A DNA stretch of 57,772 nt from Murinocardiopsis flavida (GCF_003014485.1 NZ_PYGA01000036.1:1-57772); one strand, 5' to 3'; numbered from the stretch's first letter, positions 37,293-52,200 are shown. A program made the numbers and translations. The notes: generated from the letters alone by a model not told the origin.

Positions 37293-40260
37293 ATGACCGA
37301 TTCTCGACCTTCCGCCCCGGTGGCGGTGATCGGCCTCGCCTGCCGGCTGCCCCAGGCGCCCGACCCGGCGGCGTTCTGGCGGCTGCTGGCCGAGGGGCGC
37401 GACGCGGTCGGCGGCGCGTCCGAAGGCGCCCGCCTCAGCGGGGTCGACCGCTTCGACCCCGGCTTCTTCGGCATCGGCCCCCGCGAGGCCGCCGCCATGG
37501 ACCCCCAGCAGCGGCTCATGCTGGAACTCTCCTGGGAGGCCCTGGAGGACGCCCGGATCATCCCCGCCGAGCTGCCCGGCCGCACGGGGGTGTTCGTCGG
37601 CGCCATGGGCGACGACTACGCGATCCTGCACGACCGCAGCGGCCCCGGCGCCATCACCGCGCACACCGCCACCGGCACCCGGCGCGGCATCATCGCCAAC
37701 CGCGTCTCCCACGTCCTCCGCCTGCGCGGGCCCAGCCTCACCGTCGACACCGCCCAGTCGTCGTCGCTGGTCGCGGTCAAACTCGCCTGCGAGAGCCTGC
37801 GCAGCGGCGAATCCGACACCGCCGTCGCCGGCGGGGTGAGCCTCGCCCTCCTCCCCGAAGGCACCGAGGTGATGCGCCGGTTCGGGGCCCTCTCCACGAG
37901 CGGGCGGTGCGCCGTCTTCGACGCCTCGGCCGACGGCTTCGTGCGCGGCGAGGGCGGCGCCGCCGTGATCCTCAAGCGGCTCGACACCGCGCTCGCCGAC
38001 GGCGACCGCGTCCACTGCGTCATCGCCGGGAGCGCCGCCAACAACGACGGCGGCGACGCCGGACGCGAGGGCGGCCCCGGCATGACCGGGATGACCGCGC
38101 CCAGCGCCAGGGCGCAGCGGGAGGTCATCCGCGCCGCCTGCGCCGACGCCGGAATCGCCCCCGCCGACGTCCAGTACGTCGAGCTGCACGGCACCGGGAC
38201 CGCCGTCGGCGACCCGATCGAGGCCGCGGCGCTCGGCGACGCGCTCGGCCGCTCCCGGCCGGCCGGCGACCCGCTGCCCGTCGGTTCGGCCAAGACCAAC
38301 ATCGGCCACCTGGAGGCGGCCGCGGGCGTCGCCGGCCTGGTCAAGGCCGCGCTTGCGCTGCGCGAGCGCCGCATCCCGGCGAACCTGCACTTCACCCGGT
38401 CCAACCCCGACATCCCGCTGGACGAGCTGGGGCTGCGGGTGCCGACCGCCATCGCGGACTGGCCGCACCCCGACCGCCCGCTGGTCGCCGGCGTCAGCTC
38501 ATTCGGGATGGGCGGCACCAACTGCCACCTCGTCCTCACCGAGGCGCCGCCCCCCGTCCCCGTTCCCGCCCGGCCCGAACCGACCCGACCCGCCGTGCGG
38601 GTGTGGCCGGTGTCCGGCGCCACCCCCGCCGCGCTGCGCGCCCAGGCCGCCCGCCTGGCCGACCGCATCGGCGCCGACCCCGCCCCCGACCTGGACGCCG
38701 TCGGCCACTCCCTCGCCGCCACCCGCACCGGCTTCCGCGAGCGCGCCGCCATCGCCGCCCGCGACCGCGGGGCGTTCGACGCCGCCCTGCGCGCCCTCGC
38801 CGACGGCCGCACCGCACCGGGCACCGCGCGCGGCCGGCCCGCCGAAGGCGCCGTCGCGTTCCTCTTCTCCGGCCAGGGGTCGCAGCGCCTCGGCATGGGC
38901 CGCGGCCTGTACGACGCCCATCCCGCCTTCGCGGCCGCGTTCGACGAGGCCGCCGCAGCCCTCGACCCCCACCTGGACGCGCCGCTGCGCACGGCCATGT
39001 GGGCGGTACCCGGCTCCCCCCACGCGCGGCTGCTCGACCAGACCGGCCACACCCAGCCGGCGCTGTTCGCGGTCGAAGTCGCCCTCTTCCGCTTGTTCGA
39101 GTCGTGGGGGGTGCGGCCCGACCTCGTCGCCGGGCACTCCTTCGGCGAACTCGCCGCGGCCCACGCCGCCGGTGTGCTCTCCCTGGGCGACGCCGCCGCG
39201 CTCGTCTCCGCCCGCGGCAGGCTCATGCAGGCGCTGCCCGAGGGCGGCGCCATGGCCGCCCTCGAAGCCACCGAGGGCGAAGTGCGGCCGCTCCTCGACG
39301 GCCGCGAGCGGTCCGTCGGCCTGGCCGCGGTCAACGGCACCGCCGCCACCGTCGTCTCCGGCGCGGCCGAGCACGTCGAGGACATCGCCCGGAGCATCGC
39401 CGCCACCGGCCGCCGCACCCGCAGGCTCGCGGTGAGCCACGCCTTCCACTCGCCGCTCATGGCACCGGTGCTCGACGGCGTGCGCGCCGCCGCCGAGCGC
39501 GCCACCTACCACCCGCCGCGCATCCCCGTCGTTACCGGCAACGTCGGCACCGGCAACGTCGTCACCGGCACCCCCGGCGCCGACACCGTCGGCGACCCCG
39601 GCGTCGCGACCGCCGACTACTGGGTGGACCACGTCCTGCGCACCGTCCGCTTCGCCGACCGGCTGGACGCGCTGCACGCCGCGGGCGCACGCACCCTGCT
39701 GGAGGTCGGCCCCGGGCGGGTGCTCACCCTGCTCGCGGCCGACCGCCTGGACGACCCCGCGGGAGCCGTGGCCGCACTCCGCGACGACGACGAAGCGGCC
39801 GCGGTCGCCACGGCCCTCGCCGAACTGCACGTCCGCGGCGTCCCCGTCGACTGGCGCGCCGTCTACGGCGACCGCGCGCGCACCGTGGACCTGCCCAGCT
39901 ACGCCTTCCAGCGGGAACGCCGGTACTGGATCGGCGACGCCGAGCGCCCGGCCGCGCCGGACCGCCATGGCAGCGCCCCGGCCCCTGAGGACGCCGATCC
40001 CGCCCCCGCACCGGCGGCCGCGCCCCGTAGCGGCCGGGACCTCCTGGAGCTCGTCCGCAGCGGCGCAGCGGACGTGCTGGGCCACGCCTCCGCCGACACC
40101 GTCGACCCCGACCTCGCGTTCAACGACCTCGGGTTCGACTCGATCTCGGCGGTCGAACTCCGCACCCGGCTGGCGGCGGCCACCGGCCTCACCCTGCCCT
40201 CGGCCGTCCTGTTCGACCACCCCACGCCCACGGCCCTGGCCCGCCGCCTCCGGGCGGAAC
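37293..40260 (+). other. PKS loading module: KSQ-AT-ACP
   Basis: Gln replaces the active-site cysteine of the ketosynthase, the mark of KSQ domains that decarboxylate the loaded extender instead of condensing. The AT shows HAFH at the specificity position, predicting malonyl-CoA. The starter should therefore be an acetyl group made in place from malonyl-ACP. The codons here end mostly in C, unlike the following KS-AT blocks. Confidence 0.88.
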
Positions 40261-43200
40261 TCGCCGGGGACGGCGACACCTCCGGCGCGGCCGACACGGC
40301 GGCGCCCGCCGACGGCGACCCGATCGCCATCGTCGCCATGGCCTGCCGCTACCCCGGCGGCGTGCGCTCGCCCGAAGACCTGTGGCGGCTCGCCGCCGAG
40401 GGCACCGACGCCACCTCCGACTTCCCCGACGACCGCGGCTGGGACCTCGACCGCCTCCACGGCCCCGACCCGGCCCGCCCCGGCACCTCGGCCACCCGCC
40501 GCGGCGGGTTCCTCCACGACGCGGCGGAGTTCGACGCGGACTTCTTCGGGATCTCACCGCGCGAGGCGCTGGCCATGGACCCGCAGCAGCGGCTGCTGCT
40601 GGAGACCGCGTGGGAGGCGTTCGAGCGGGCCGGAATCGATCCCGGGTCGGCGCGCGGTTCGCACACGGGCGTCTTCATCGGCGCCATGGCGCAGGACTAC
40701 ACCCCGCAGTTGCACCACCCGGCCCCAGGGCTCGAAGGCCACCTGCTCACCGGCAGCACGGTCAGCGTGGCGTCCGGCCGGATCGCCTACACCCTGGGCC
40801 TGGAGGGCCCGGCCCTGACGGTGGACACCGCGTGTTCGTCGTCGCTGGTGGCGCTGCACCTGGCCGCGCAGGCACTGCGCAACGGCGAATGCACCATGGC
40901 GCTCGCCGGCGGCGCCGCCGTCATGGCCAACCCCGGAATGTTCCTGGAGTTCTCCCGGCAGGGCGGGCTGTCCGCCGACGGCCGGTGCAAGTCGTTCGCT
41001 GCGGCGGCCGATGGGACGGGTTGGTCGGAGGGTGCGGGGCTGCTGCTGGTGGAGCGGCTGTCGGATGCGCGGCGCAATGGGCATCCGATTCTTGCGGTGG
41101 TGCGGGGTTCGGCGGTGAACCAGGACGGCGCGAGCAATGGGTTGACGGCGCCGAACGGTCCGTCGCAGCAGCGGGTGATCCGGCGGGCGCTGGAGAGCGC
41201 GGGGCTGGTTCCGGGCGACGTTGACGCGGTGGAGGCGCACGGCACCGGGACCCGGTTGGGCGATCCGATCGAGGCGGAGGCGCTGCTGGCGACCTATGGG
41301 AAGGGGCGTCCCGAGGGTCGGCCGTTGTGGTTGGGGTCGGTGAAGTCCAACCTTGGGCACACGCAGGCGGCGGCGGGTGTGGGCGGCGTGATCAAGTCGG
41401 TGTTGGCGATGCGGCACGGCATGCTGCCGAAGACGCTGCACGTCGATGAGCCGTCGCCGCATGTGGACTGGTCGGCGGGCGGGGTGGAGCTGCTGCGGGA
41501 GCACACGCCGTGGCCGGAGTCCGGCCGGCCACGCCGGGTGGGTGTCTCGTCGTTCGGGATCAGCGGCACCAACGCCCACGTCGTTCTGGAGGAGGCGCCT
41601 GCCGAAGAAGCGGCCGATGCGGTTGCGGAAGGGGATCCGGTCTCCGTTGTCGAGCGGAGTGCGGGTTCGCGCGAGCCGGGCCCGCTGCCGTTGGTGGTGT
41701 CGGCGAAGTCGGCTGCGGCGCTGGGGGAGCGTGCCGCCGACCTACTCGCGCGGGTGGACGCGGGCGCGGATGACCCCCGCGACATCGCGTTCTCGTCGGC
41801 TGTCTCGCGGGCCGCGCTTGCGGAGCGCGCGGTGGTGGTGGGCGGCGACCGCGCGGAGTTGCGTGCCGGTCTGGCCGCTTTCGCCGAGGGATCGTCGAGC
41901 CCAGGTGTGTTCTGGGGGCGGGCGCGGCAGGGTTCCACGGCGTTCGTGTTCAGTGGTCAGGGTGCGCAGCGGGTGGGGATGGGCCGGGAGCTGGCGGCGG
42001 TCTTCCCGGTGTTCGCCGACTCCTTCGACGCGGTGTGCGCTGAGCTGGACGGGCATCTGGATCGTCCGCTGAAGGACGTCGTGTGGGGTGGCGATCCGGG
42101 TTTGGTGGATCGGACGGATTTCGCGCAGGCGGGGTTGTTCGCGTTCGAGGTGGCGCTGTTCCGGCTGCTGGAGTCCTGGGGGGTGCGCCCGGACTTCCTC
42201 GTAGGGCATTCGGTGGGGGAGTTGGCGGCGGCGCATGCGTCGGGGGTGTGGTCTCTTTCGGACGCGGCGCGGGTGGTGGCGGCGCGGGGCCGGTTGATGC
42301 AGGGCTTGGCCTCCTCCGGGGCCATGGTCGCCGTAGCCGCCTCGGAGGAGGAAGTGCGCCCGTTCCTTGCGGCGGGTGTGGATATCGCGGCGGTGAACGG
42401 GCCGGAATCGGTGGTGGTCTCCGGCGCCGAGGACGCCGTGCTCGGGGTGGCTTCGCGGCTTTCGGGGCGGGGGTTCAAGACGCGGCGGTTGCGGGTGTCG
42501 CAGGGGTTCCATTCGGTGTTGATGGACCCGGTGATGGCGGAGTTCCGCCGGGTGGTCGCGCAGGTGGACTCTGCTGAGCCGGTGATTCCCGTGGTGTCGA
42601 ACCTCGATGGCGGGATCGCTGCGGAGCTGGGCACGGCGGAGTACTGGGTGCGGCATGTGCGCGAGGCGGTGCGCTTTGCCGACGGCGTCGCGTCCTTGGA
42701 GAACCGGGGTGTGTCGCGGTTCGTGGAGGTGGGCCCGGATGCGGTTCTCAGTGGGATGGTGGGCGCCTGCCTGACCGCCGAGGACACGGCGGTCATAATC
42801 CCGGCGCAGCGCTCCGGCCGGGGTGAGGCCGTCTCGGCGGTGTCGGCGTTGGGCGCGTTGTTCGCCGATGGTGTCGGGGTGGACTGGGCGGGGTTCTTCG
42901 CCGGGTCGGGGGCGCGTCGGGTGGATCTGCCCACGTATCCGTTCCAGCGCCGCCGCTACTGGCTCGATTCCTCGCCGGCCCTGGCCGAAGGCGGAACCGC
43001 GGCCGACCACCCGTGGTTGACCGGCGTGGTCGAACTCGGCGGTGACGAAGGGCGCGTCTTCACGGGCAGGGTCTCCCGCGCGGGTACCCCATGGCTGTCC
43101 GACCACCGCGTCATGGGCGCGGTCCTGCTCCCGGGCGTCGCCATCGCCGGACTCGCGACGCACATCGGGCGCGCGATCGGAGCCGAGAGGATTGCCGAAC

Positions 43201-46200
43201 TCACCCTTGAGGCCCCGCTCGTGCTGCCCGACAAGGGGACCGTCGCCCTCCAGGTGCAGGTGCGCCCCGACGGCGGCGACGGCGGCCACACCCTCACCCT
43301 CTACTCGCGGCTGGACGGCTCGGACGAACCGTGGGCCCGCAACGCCACCGGCCTGCTGTCCCCAGCCGCCGACGACGCGGGACATGGGATCGGCGAGTGG
43401 CCGCCTGCCGGCGCCGAACCACTGCCGCTGGACGACTCCTACCGGCGCCTCGCCGACCTCGGCTACGACTACGGCCCCGCCTTCCAGGGGCTGTCCGCGG
43501 CCTGGCGGCTCGGCGACGAACTGTATGCCGAGGTCGAGGCCGCGCCGGAGAATGACGGCGGCGCCGACCGGTTCGATCTCCACCCCTGCCTGATGGATCC
43601 CGTGCTGCACCCCGTGGTCCTCGGCCTCGTCGGCGCGGTGCGGCCCGGACTTCTGCCCTTCTCCTTCACCGGCATGTCGTTGTACGCGGCGCCCTCCGGT
43701 CGGCTCCGCGCGCGCATCGTCCCGGTCGCCGAGGACAGGGTCTCCCTCACGCTCGCGGACAGCGAGGGTGCACCGGTCGCCGATGTCGACTCGGTGGTCC
43801 TGTCGCAGGCGGACGCCGACCGCTTCACCGCGCGCGACGACTCGATGTACACCGTGGAGTGGACCCGCCTCCCCGCGGTCGCTGGGGCGCCCGCCGCAGC
43901 GGAGGTAGTCCGCGTGGACGGGGGCGAGGGGAGCCCGCCCCAGCGGGCGCACCGCGCAACCCACCAGGCACTCGAACTGATCCAGGAGCGGATCGCCGCC
44001 GAACCGCCGTCCGGGAGCGCCCCACTCGTCGTCCGCACCCAGGGCGCTGTGGCAGCGGTCCCCGGCGACCCGGCAGCGGACCCGGCCGCCGCAGCGGTAT
44101 GGGGCCTGGTGCGTACGGCCCAGCGCGAGCACCCCGGGAGCTTCGTCCTGCTCGATACCGAAGCGGCCGCGGCGGACGAGCCGACCGATGGCACCGACGA
44201 GGCCGCCGCCGCGGCGCTGGCGACCGCCATCGAACTTGGCGAACCGCAGCTCGCAGTCCGCGGTGGAGGCTACTTCGCCCCCCGTCTCACCAGGCTCCGC
44301 GACACCGCCGCCGAAGAGACCGCCGGAGGCGCCGCGCCCCGGCCGCTCGACTCCGGGACCGTGCTCATCACCGGGGGCACCGGCGCGCTGGGCGCCCTGC
44401 TCGCCCGGCATCTGGTCACCGAGCACGGGGTCGGCAGCCTGTTGCTCACCAGTAGGAAAGGGCCGGACGCGGTCGGGGCCGCCCGCCTCGTCGAGGAGCT
44501 GTCCGGCCTCGGCGCCGAAGTGCGGATCGCGGCCTGCGACGCCGCCGACGAGGACGCGCTGCGCCACGCCCTGAGCCTCGTTCCGGAGGACCACCCGCTG
44601 AGCGCAGTGGTGCACGCCGCCGGTGTCATCGAGGACGGCACCGTCGCCCGGATGACCGGGGACCAGCTGGCCGCCGTACTGCGGCCCAAGGCCGACGCAG
44701 CGTGGCACCTGCACCGGCTCACCGAACGCGAGGACTTGGCGGCGTTCGTCGTGTTCTCCTCGATCGTCGGCGTCCTGGGCAACGCCGGCCAGGCCAACTA
44801 CGCAGCGGGCAACGCCTTCCTGGACGCCCTCGCGCAGCAGCGGCGCGCCGCCGGGCTTCCGGCCACGGCACTGGCCTGGGGGCTGTGGGCCGAGTCCGGG
44901 GGGATCACCGGCCACCTGGACCAGGCCGACCTCGCCCGGCTCGACCGCGCCGGACTGTCCCCGCTGAGCACGGGCGAAGGGCTGGCCCTCTTCGACGCCG
45001 CCCTCGGCACCGGGCGGGCGCACCTGGTCCCGGCGCGGCTCAACGCCGCCGCGCTGCGCGGCAGCGCGGAGTCCGGGGAGCTTCCGGCGATCCTGCGGTC
45101 GGTCATACCGGAGCGCACCCGAAGACCGGTCCGGGCCGCAACCGCGGACTGGGCGCGCCGCGTCGCCGACGCGCCGGAAGCCGACCGCTTGCCGATCGTG
45201 CTCGACCTGCTCCGCGGGGCGGTCGCCGAACTGCTCGGACACGGCGATCCCGCGACCGTCGACACGGACCGGACGTTCAAGGAGCTCGGCTCCGACTCGC
45301 TCACAGCGGTCGAGCTGCGCAACAGGGTGAAAGCGGCGACCGGGCTGCGCCTGCCCGCGACCATGGTCTTCGACCACCCGACCCCGAGCGCGCTCGCCCG
45401 GTTCATCGTGGACGGATTACAGGAATCGGGTCCCGCCCCGAAGCGGGCGGTCCGCGCGCCCGCCGCTGCGGCGCCCGCGGACGAGCCGATCGCCATTGTG
45501 GGGATGGCGTGCCGCTACCCGGGTGGGGTGCGGTCGCCGGAGGATCTGTGGCGGCTCGTCAGTTCCGGGGCCGATGCGATCGGCCCGTTCCCCGACGACC
45601 GGGGGTGGAACGTCGACACGCTCTACGACCCCGATCCGGACGCGACCGGACACAGCTACACCCGTGAGGGCGGGTTCCTGTATGGGGCGGGGGAGTTCGA
45701 CGCGGAGTTCTTCGGTATTTCGCCGCGTGAGGCGCTGGCGACCGATCCGCAGCAGCGGCTGCTGCTGGAGACCGCGTGGGAGGCGTTCGAGCGGGCGGGG
45801 ATCGACCCGGAGTCGGTGCGGGCCAGCGCGACCGGGGTGTTCACGGGGTCGATGTACCACGACTACGCGGGACGCATGGCGAAGGCGCCGGACGGTTTCG
45901 AGGGATACATGCTCGCCGGCAATCAGGCGAGTGTGGTGTCCGGCCGGGTGGCGTATGCGTTCGGGCTGGAGGGGCCGGCGGTGACGGTGGACACCGCGTG
46001 TTCGTCGTCCCTGGTGGCGCTGCATCTGGCCGCGCAGGCGCTGCGCAGCGGCGAATGCGACCTGGCCTTGGCGGGTGGGGTGACCGTGATGGCCACGCCG
46101 AGCACGTTCGTGGAGTTCTCCCGGCAGGGCGGGCTGTCCGCCGATGGGCGGTGCAAGTCGTTCGCTGCGGCGGCGGATGGGACGGGTTGGTCGGAGGGTG

Positions 46201-49200
46201 CGGGGCTGCTGCTGGTGGAGCGGTTGTCGGATGCGCGGCGCAATGGGCACCGGGTGTTGGCGGTGGTGCGTGGGTCGGCGGTGAATCAGGACGGTGCGAG
46301 TAACGGGTTGACGGCGCCGAATGGGCCGTCGCAGCAGCGGGTGATCCGGCGGGCGCTGGAGAGCGCGGGCCTGTCGGCGGGCGATGTGGATGCGGTGGAG
46401 GCGCACGGCACGGGCACCCGGTTGGGTGATCCGATCGAGGCAGAGGCGCTGCTGGCGACCTATGGTCGTGACCGGTCGGCCACCCGTCCGTTGTGGTTGG
46501 GGTCGGTGAAGTCCAACCTCGGGCACACGCAGGCGGCGGCGGGTGTGGGCGGCGTGATCAAGTCGGTGCTCGCGATGCAGAACGGCATGCTGCCGAAGAC
46601 GCTGCACGTGGACGAGCCGTCGCCGCATGTGGACTGGTCGGCGGGCGGGGTGGAGTTGCTGCGGGAGCATACGCCGTGGCCGGAGTCCGGCCGGGTGCGC
46701 CGGGTGGGTGTGTCGTCGTTCGGGATCAGCGGCACCAACGCCCACGTCGTCCTCGAACAGGCCCAACCCGAGGACGCGGTAATGGGCGAGGAGGAGCCGA
46801 CCACGCCCGCACCGTTGCCGTTGGTCGTATCGGCGAAGTCGGCTGCGGCGCTGGGGGAGCGCGCCGCTGATCTGCTGACGCATATGGATGTCCGCGGGTA
46901 CGAGCCGCGTGATGTCGCGTTCTCCTCTGCTCTCACGCGGGCCGCGCTTGCGGAGCGTGCGGTGGTGGTGGGCGGCGACCGTGCGGAGTTGCGTGCCGGT
47001 CTGGCTGCTGTCGCCGAGGGATCGTCGGGCCCAGGTGTGTTCTGGGGGCGGGCGCGTTCGCAGGGGCGGACCGCGTTTGTATTCAGTGGTCAGGGTGCGC
47101 AGCGGGCGGGGATGGGCCGGGAGCTGGCGGCAGTGTTCCCGGTGTTCGCGAATGCGTTCGATGCGGTGTGCGCCGCGTTGGACGGCCATTTGGATCGTCC
47201 GCTGAAGGACGTCGTGTGGGGTGGCGATCCGGGGTTGGTGGATCGGACGGATTTCGCGCAGGCGGGGTTGTTCGCGTTCGAGGTGGCGCTGTTCCGGCTG
47301 CTGGAGTCCTGGGGTGTCCGGCCGGATTTCCTGGTGGGGCATTCGGTGGGGGAGTTGGCGGCGGCGCATGTGGCGGGGGTGTGGTCGCTGTCGGATGCGG
47401 TGCGGGTGGTGGCGGCGCGGGGCCGGTTGATGCAGGGCTTGGGCTCGGCCGGTGCGATGGTCGCGGTGGCCGCCTCGGAAGACGTCGTCCGTTCGCATCT
47501 TTCGGCGGGTGTGGATATCGCGGCGGTGAACGGGCCGGAGTCGGTGGTGGTCTCCGGGGCCGAGGACGCCGTGCTCGGGGTGGCCGAGCGGCTTTCGGGG
47601 TTGGGGTTCAAGACGCGGCGGTTGCGGGTGTCGCAGGGGTTCCATTCGGTGTTGATGGAGCCGGTGTTGGCCGAGTTCCGCCGGGTGGTCGAGCAGGTGG
47701 CGTTCGCCGAGCCGGTGATTCCCGTGGTGTCCAACCTCGATGGCGGGATCGCTGCGGAGTTGGGCACGGCGGAGTATTGGGTGCGGCATGTGCGCGAAGC
47801 AGTGCGTTTCGCCGACGGCATCGCGTCCTTGGAGAACCGGGGTGTGTCGCGGTTCGTGGAGGTGGGCCCGGATGCGGTTCTCAGTGGGATGGTCGGCACC
47901 TGCCTGACTGAGGGCGGCGGGCGCGAGGCGGTCGTGGTCCCGGCGCAGCGTTCGGGCCGTGGTGAGGCCGTCTCGGCGGTGGCGGCGTTGGGTGCGCTGT
48001 TCGCCGATGGTGTCGGGGTGGATTGGGCGGGGTTCTTCGCGGACTCAGGCGTGCGCCGGGTGGATCTGCCGACGTATCCGTTCCAGCGCCGCCGCTACTG
48101 GCTCGACGCCCCGGTGGTCGCGGGCGATGTCGGCGACATCGGTCAGGAGAGCGCGGAACATCCGCTCCTCGACGCGGTGATCGCGCTGCCCGGGACAGAT
48201 GGCGCCGTGTTCACCGGGCGGATTGCGGCGGAAACGCAGCCATGGCTCGCCGACCATGCCGTGCAGGGCGCGGTCCTGCTGCCTGGGACCGGATTCGTTG
48301 AACTCGCCATCCGGGCCGGGGACGAGTTCGGGTCCAGCGTCCTTGAAGAGCTGACCCTTGAGGCTCCGCTGCTCCTGCCCGAACAGGGCGGCGTCGCAGT
48401 GCGGGTGGAGGTCGGCGCGGCGGACGACTCGGATCGCCGCTCGCTGGCGGTGTACTCGCGGTTCGAGGGCGCACACGACGATCGGGATTGGACCCGACAC
48501 GCATCGGGTCTCCTCGGTGCCGCCGACACCGCCGACACCGCCGACACCGCCGACACCGCAGGGCCGTCCGACCTGTCCGACTGGCCGCCGCGCGGCGCAG
48601 CCCCGGTGGACCTGGACGGTTGGTACGACGAGTTGGCCGCGCGCGGGTACGACTACGGCCCGATCTTCCAAGCGCTGCGTGCTGCTTGGCGGCGGGACGG
48701 CGATGTCTACGCCGAGGTCGCCCTTCCGGAGGAGGCGCGGGCCGACGCTGAGCGGTTCGGTGTCCACCCGGCGCTGCTCGACGCCGCCCTGCACACGATC
48801 GGCCTGCTGCACGAGGACCGGCCGACCGGTGGGACCCCGCTCCCGTTCGCCTGGACGGGCGTCACTTTGCACGCGGCCGGGGCGTCCTCGGTGCGGCTGC
48901 GGATCTCCGCCACCGCTCCCGACACCGTCTCGCTGGCCGTGGCGGACTCGGCGGGTGCGCCGGTGGCCACAGTGGAGTCGATGGTGACCCGTCCGGTCTC
49001 CGGCGCTCAGTTGACCGAGGCGCGCGGCGATGCAGCGGCCGGTTCGATGTACCGCCTCGACTGGATCCCTGAGCTTGGTGCGGACAACGGGGGAGTGGAC
49101 TCGGACGCGGACACCCGCGATTGGGCCGTCCTGGGAGGCGACCCGTTCGGGGAGTTCGGCGGGGCGGCCGCGTACGCCGACCTTGCCGCCCTCGGCGCCG

Positions 49201-52200
49201 CCGTCGATGGCGGCACCCCGATGCCGGGGACGGTGGTACTCCCGTGTGGTCCCGTGGACGGGTCGGTGCCGGCGGCGGTGCACACCGCCGTGCTCCGCGT
49301 GCTGGACGCCCTGCGCGGCTGGCTCGCCGACGACCGCTTCACTGCTTCCCGCATGGTGGTGGCGACCCGCGGGGCGGTGGCCGCCGCCCCGGACGAGGAC
49401 GTTCTCGACCTCGCCCACGCCCCGGTCTGGGGTCTGGTCCGCGCCGCGCAGGCCGAGTCCCCCGACCGCTTCCGGCTGCTCGACCTGGACCCCTCCGGTA
49501 CATCCGACCCCTCTGGTCCACCCGGCACCACCGGAACGCCCGGGGCTGCCGGGAGCAGTGCGATCGCGGCCCTGGCCCTGAGCCTGGACGAACCCGAACT
49601 CGCCATCCGCGGCGGCGAGATCCGCGCTCCCCGGCTGGCTTCCGCGGCGGTGCCCGCGACCGGTACGGCCGCCGCACCCTCTGCACCCTCCGCCCCCGCC
49701 GGAGAGGACCGTGGCGGCAGGGATGACCGCGAGGGTCCCGGCGTCGATCCTGTCGGCGCCGTCCCCGGCTGGGATCCCGACGGCACCGTCCTCATCACGG
49801 GCGCGACCGGAACGCTGGGGCGGGTCGTGGCGCGGCACCTGGTGCGGCGCGGGGTGCGGAGGCTCCTGCTGGTCGGACGGCGCGGGGCTGACGCGCCCGG
49901 AGCCGCCGGGCTGCGGGACGAACTCGCCGCGGCCGGTGCCGAGGTCGCCTTCGCCGCTTGCGACACGTCTGATCGCGATGCGGTCGCCGCCATGCTCGGC
50001 GGGGTGCCCGACGCGCACCCGCTGACGGCGGTGGTGCACGCCGCCGGGGTCATGGACAACGGTGTGCTCACCGAACTGTCGGCCGATCAGGTCGACCGGG
50101 TCCTGCGGCCGAAGGTGGACGCGGCGTGGCACCTGCACGAGTTGACCGCCGGTACCGACCTGGCGGCGTTCGTGCTGTTCTCCTCCACCGGTGGGCTGCT
50201 CCTCGGCGCCGGGCAGGCCAACTACGCGGCGGCCAACGTCTTCCTCGATGCGCTGGCGCACCGGAGGCGGGCGCTGGGTCTGCCCGCGACCTCGCTGGCG
50301 TGGGGGCTGTGGGAGGAGAGCGGCGACATCGTCGATGTCGGCCGTTTGCGGAGGTTGGGCATGCCGCCGTTGCCTACCAGTGAGGCCCTGGTCCTGCTCG
50401 ACGCCGCCTTGGAGATGCGCGATCCCGCGCTTGTGCCGATCCGGTTCGACACCGCCGCGCTGCGGGCCCGCGGAGACGGTGTGCCCGCTCTGCTGCGTGC
50501 GCTCGCCCCCGTTCGGGCGCGCCGCAAGGCAGCGGGTGCTTCCACCGCTGCCGGCGACTCCCCGATGCGGAACCTCGCCGCCCTGACACCTGACGACCGC
50601 GCCCGCCGACTGCTCGACATGGTCCGGACTCGGCTCGCCGCGGTACTGGGCCACGCCGACCCCGGCGCGATCGACCCCGACCGCGCGTTCAAGGACCTCG
50701 GGTTCGACTCTCTGGCCGCTGTGGAGTTCCGCAACCTGGTGAACGCCGATGCCGGGCTGCGGCTGCCCGCAACCCTCGCCTTCGACCACCCGACGGCGGC
50801 GGCCGTGGCCGCACACCTGGACGAAGAGCTGTTCGGCGCGGACGAATCAGCCGTTCCGGCGGGTGTGCCCCCCGCGGGTGCGCCCGCTGCGGACACCGAC
50901 GCGATCGCGATCGTCGGCATGGCCTGCCGCTACCCCGGCGGCGTGCGGTCGCCGGAGGACTTCTGGGACCTGATGACGGCAGGCACCGACGCCATCGGCG
51001 CGTTTCCCGGCGACCGGGGGTGGGACCTCGGCGGACTCTACGACCCCGACCCGGAGCGGACCGGACACAGCTACACCCGGCAGGGCGGGTTCCTCTACGA
51101 CGCGGGGGAGTTCGACGCGGACTTCTTCGGGATCTCGCCGCGCGAGGCGCTGGCCATGGACCCGCAGCAGCGGTTGCTGCTGGAGACCGCGTGGGAGGCG
51201 TTCGAGGACGCCGGGGTCGACCCGGGGTCGGCGCGCGGATCGCGCACGGGCGTCTTCGCCGGAGTCATGTACGACGACTACGGGACCCGGATCGCCCAGG
51301 CATCCGACGACCTCGAAGGGTTCCTGGTCAGCGGCAGCGCGGGCAGTGTGGCGTCCGGCCGGATCGCCTACACCCTGGGCCTGGAGGGTCCGGCGGTGAC
51401 GGTGGACACCGCGTGTTCGTCGTCGCTGGTGGCGCTGCACCTGGCCGCGCAGGCGCTGCGCAGTGGTGAATGCGACCTCGCCTTGGCCGGCGGCGTCACT
51501 GTGCTCGCCACCCCGGCCGTGTTCCTGGAGTTCTCCCGGCAGCGGGTGCTGTCACCGGACGGCCGGTGCAAGGCGTTCGGGGCGTCCGCGGACGGGACCG
51601 GCTGGTCGGAGGGTGCGGGGCTGCTGCTGGTGGAGCGGCTGTCGGATGCGCGGCGCAATGGGCATCCGATTCTTGCGGTGGTGCGTGGGTCGGCGGTGAA
51701 TCAGGACGGTGCGAGCAATGGGTTGACGGCGCCGAATGGTCCGTCGCAGCAGCGGGTGATCCGGCGGGCGCTGGAGAGCGCGGGGCTGGTTCCGGGCGAC
51801 GTTGACGCGGTGGAGGCGCACGGCACGGGGACCCGGTTGGGCGATCCGATCGAGGCACAGGCGCTGCTGGCCACCTATGGGCAGGGGCGCCCGCAGGACC
51901 GTCCGCTGCGCCTGGGGTCGGTGAAGTCCAACATCGGGCACGCCCAGGCGGCGGCGGGTGTGGGCGGCGTGATCAAGTCGGTGCTCGCGATGCGGCACGG
52001 CATGCTGCCGAAGACGCTGCATGCCGATGAGCCGTCGCCGCATGTGGACTGGTCGGCGGGCGGGGTGGAGCTGCTGCGGGAGCACACGCCGTGGCCGGAG
52101 TCCGGCCGGGTGCGCCGCATTGGTGTGTCGTCGTTCGGGATCAGCGGCACCAACGCCCATGTCGTTCTCGAACAGGCCCAACCCGAAGAGGACGCCGCCG

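Noticed and set aside
43081-43610. Module 1 DH as inactive because of its altered [10 protein letters not shown] motif
   Set aside because: The catalytic His in [11 protein letters not shown], the YGPAF motif and the Asp of the second motif are all present, so loss of function is not supported.
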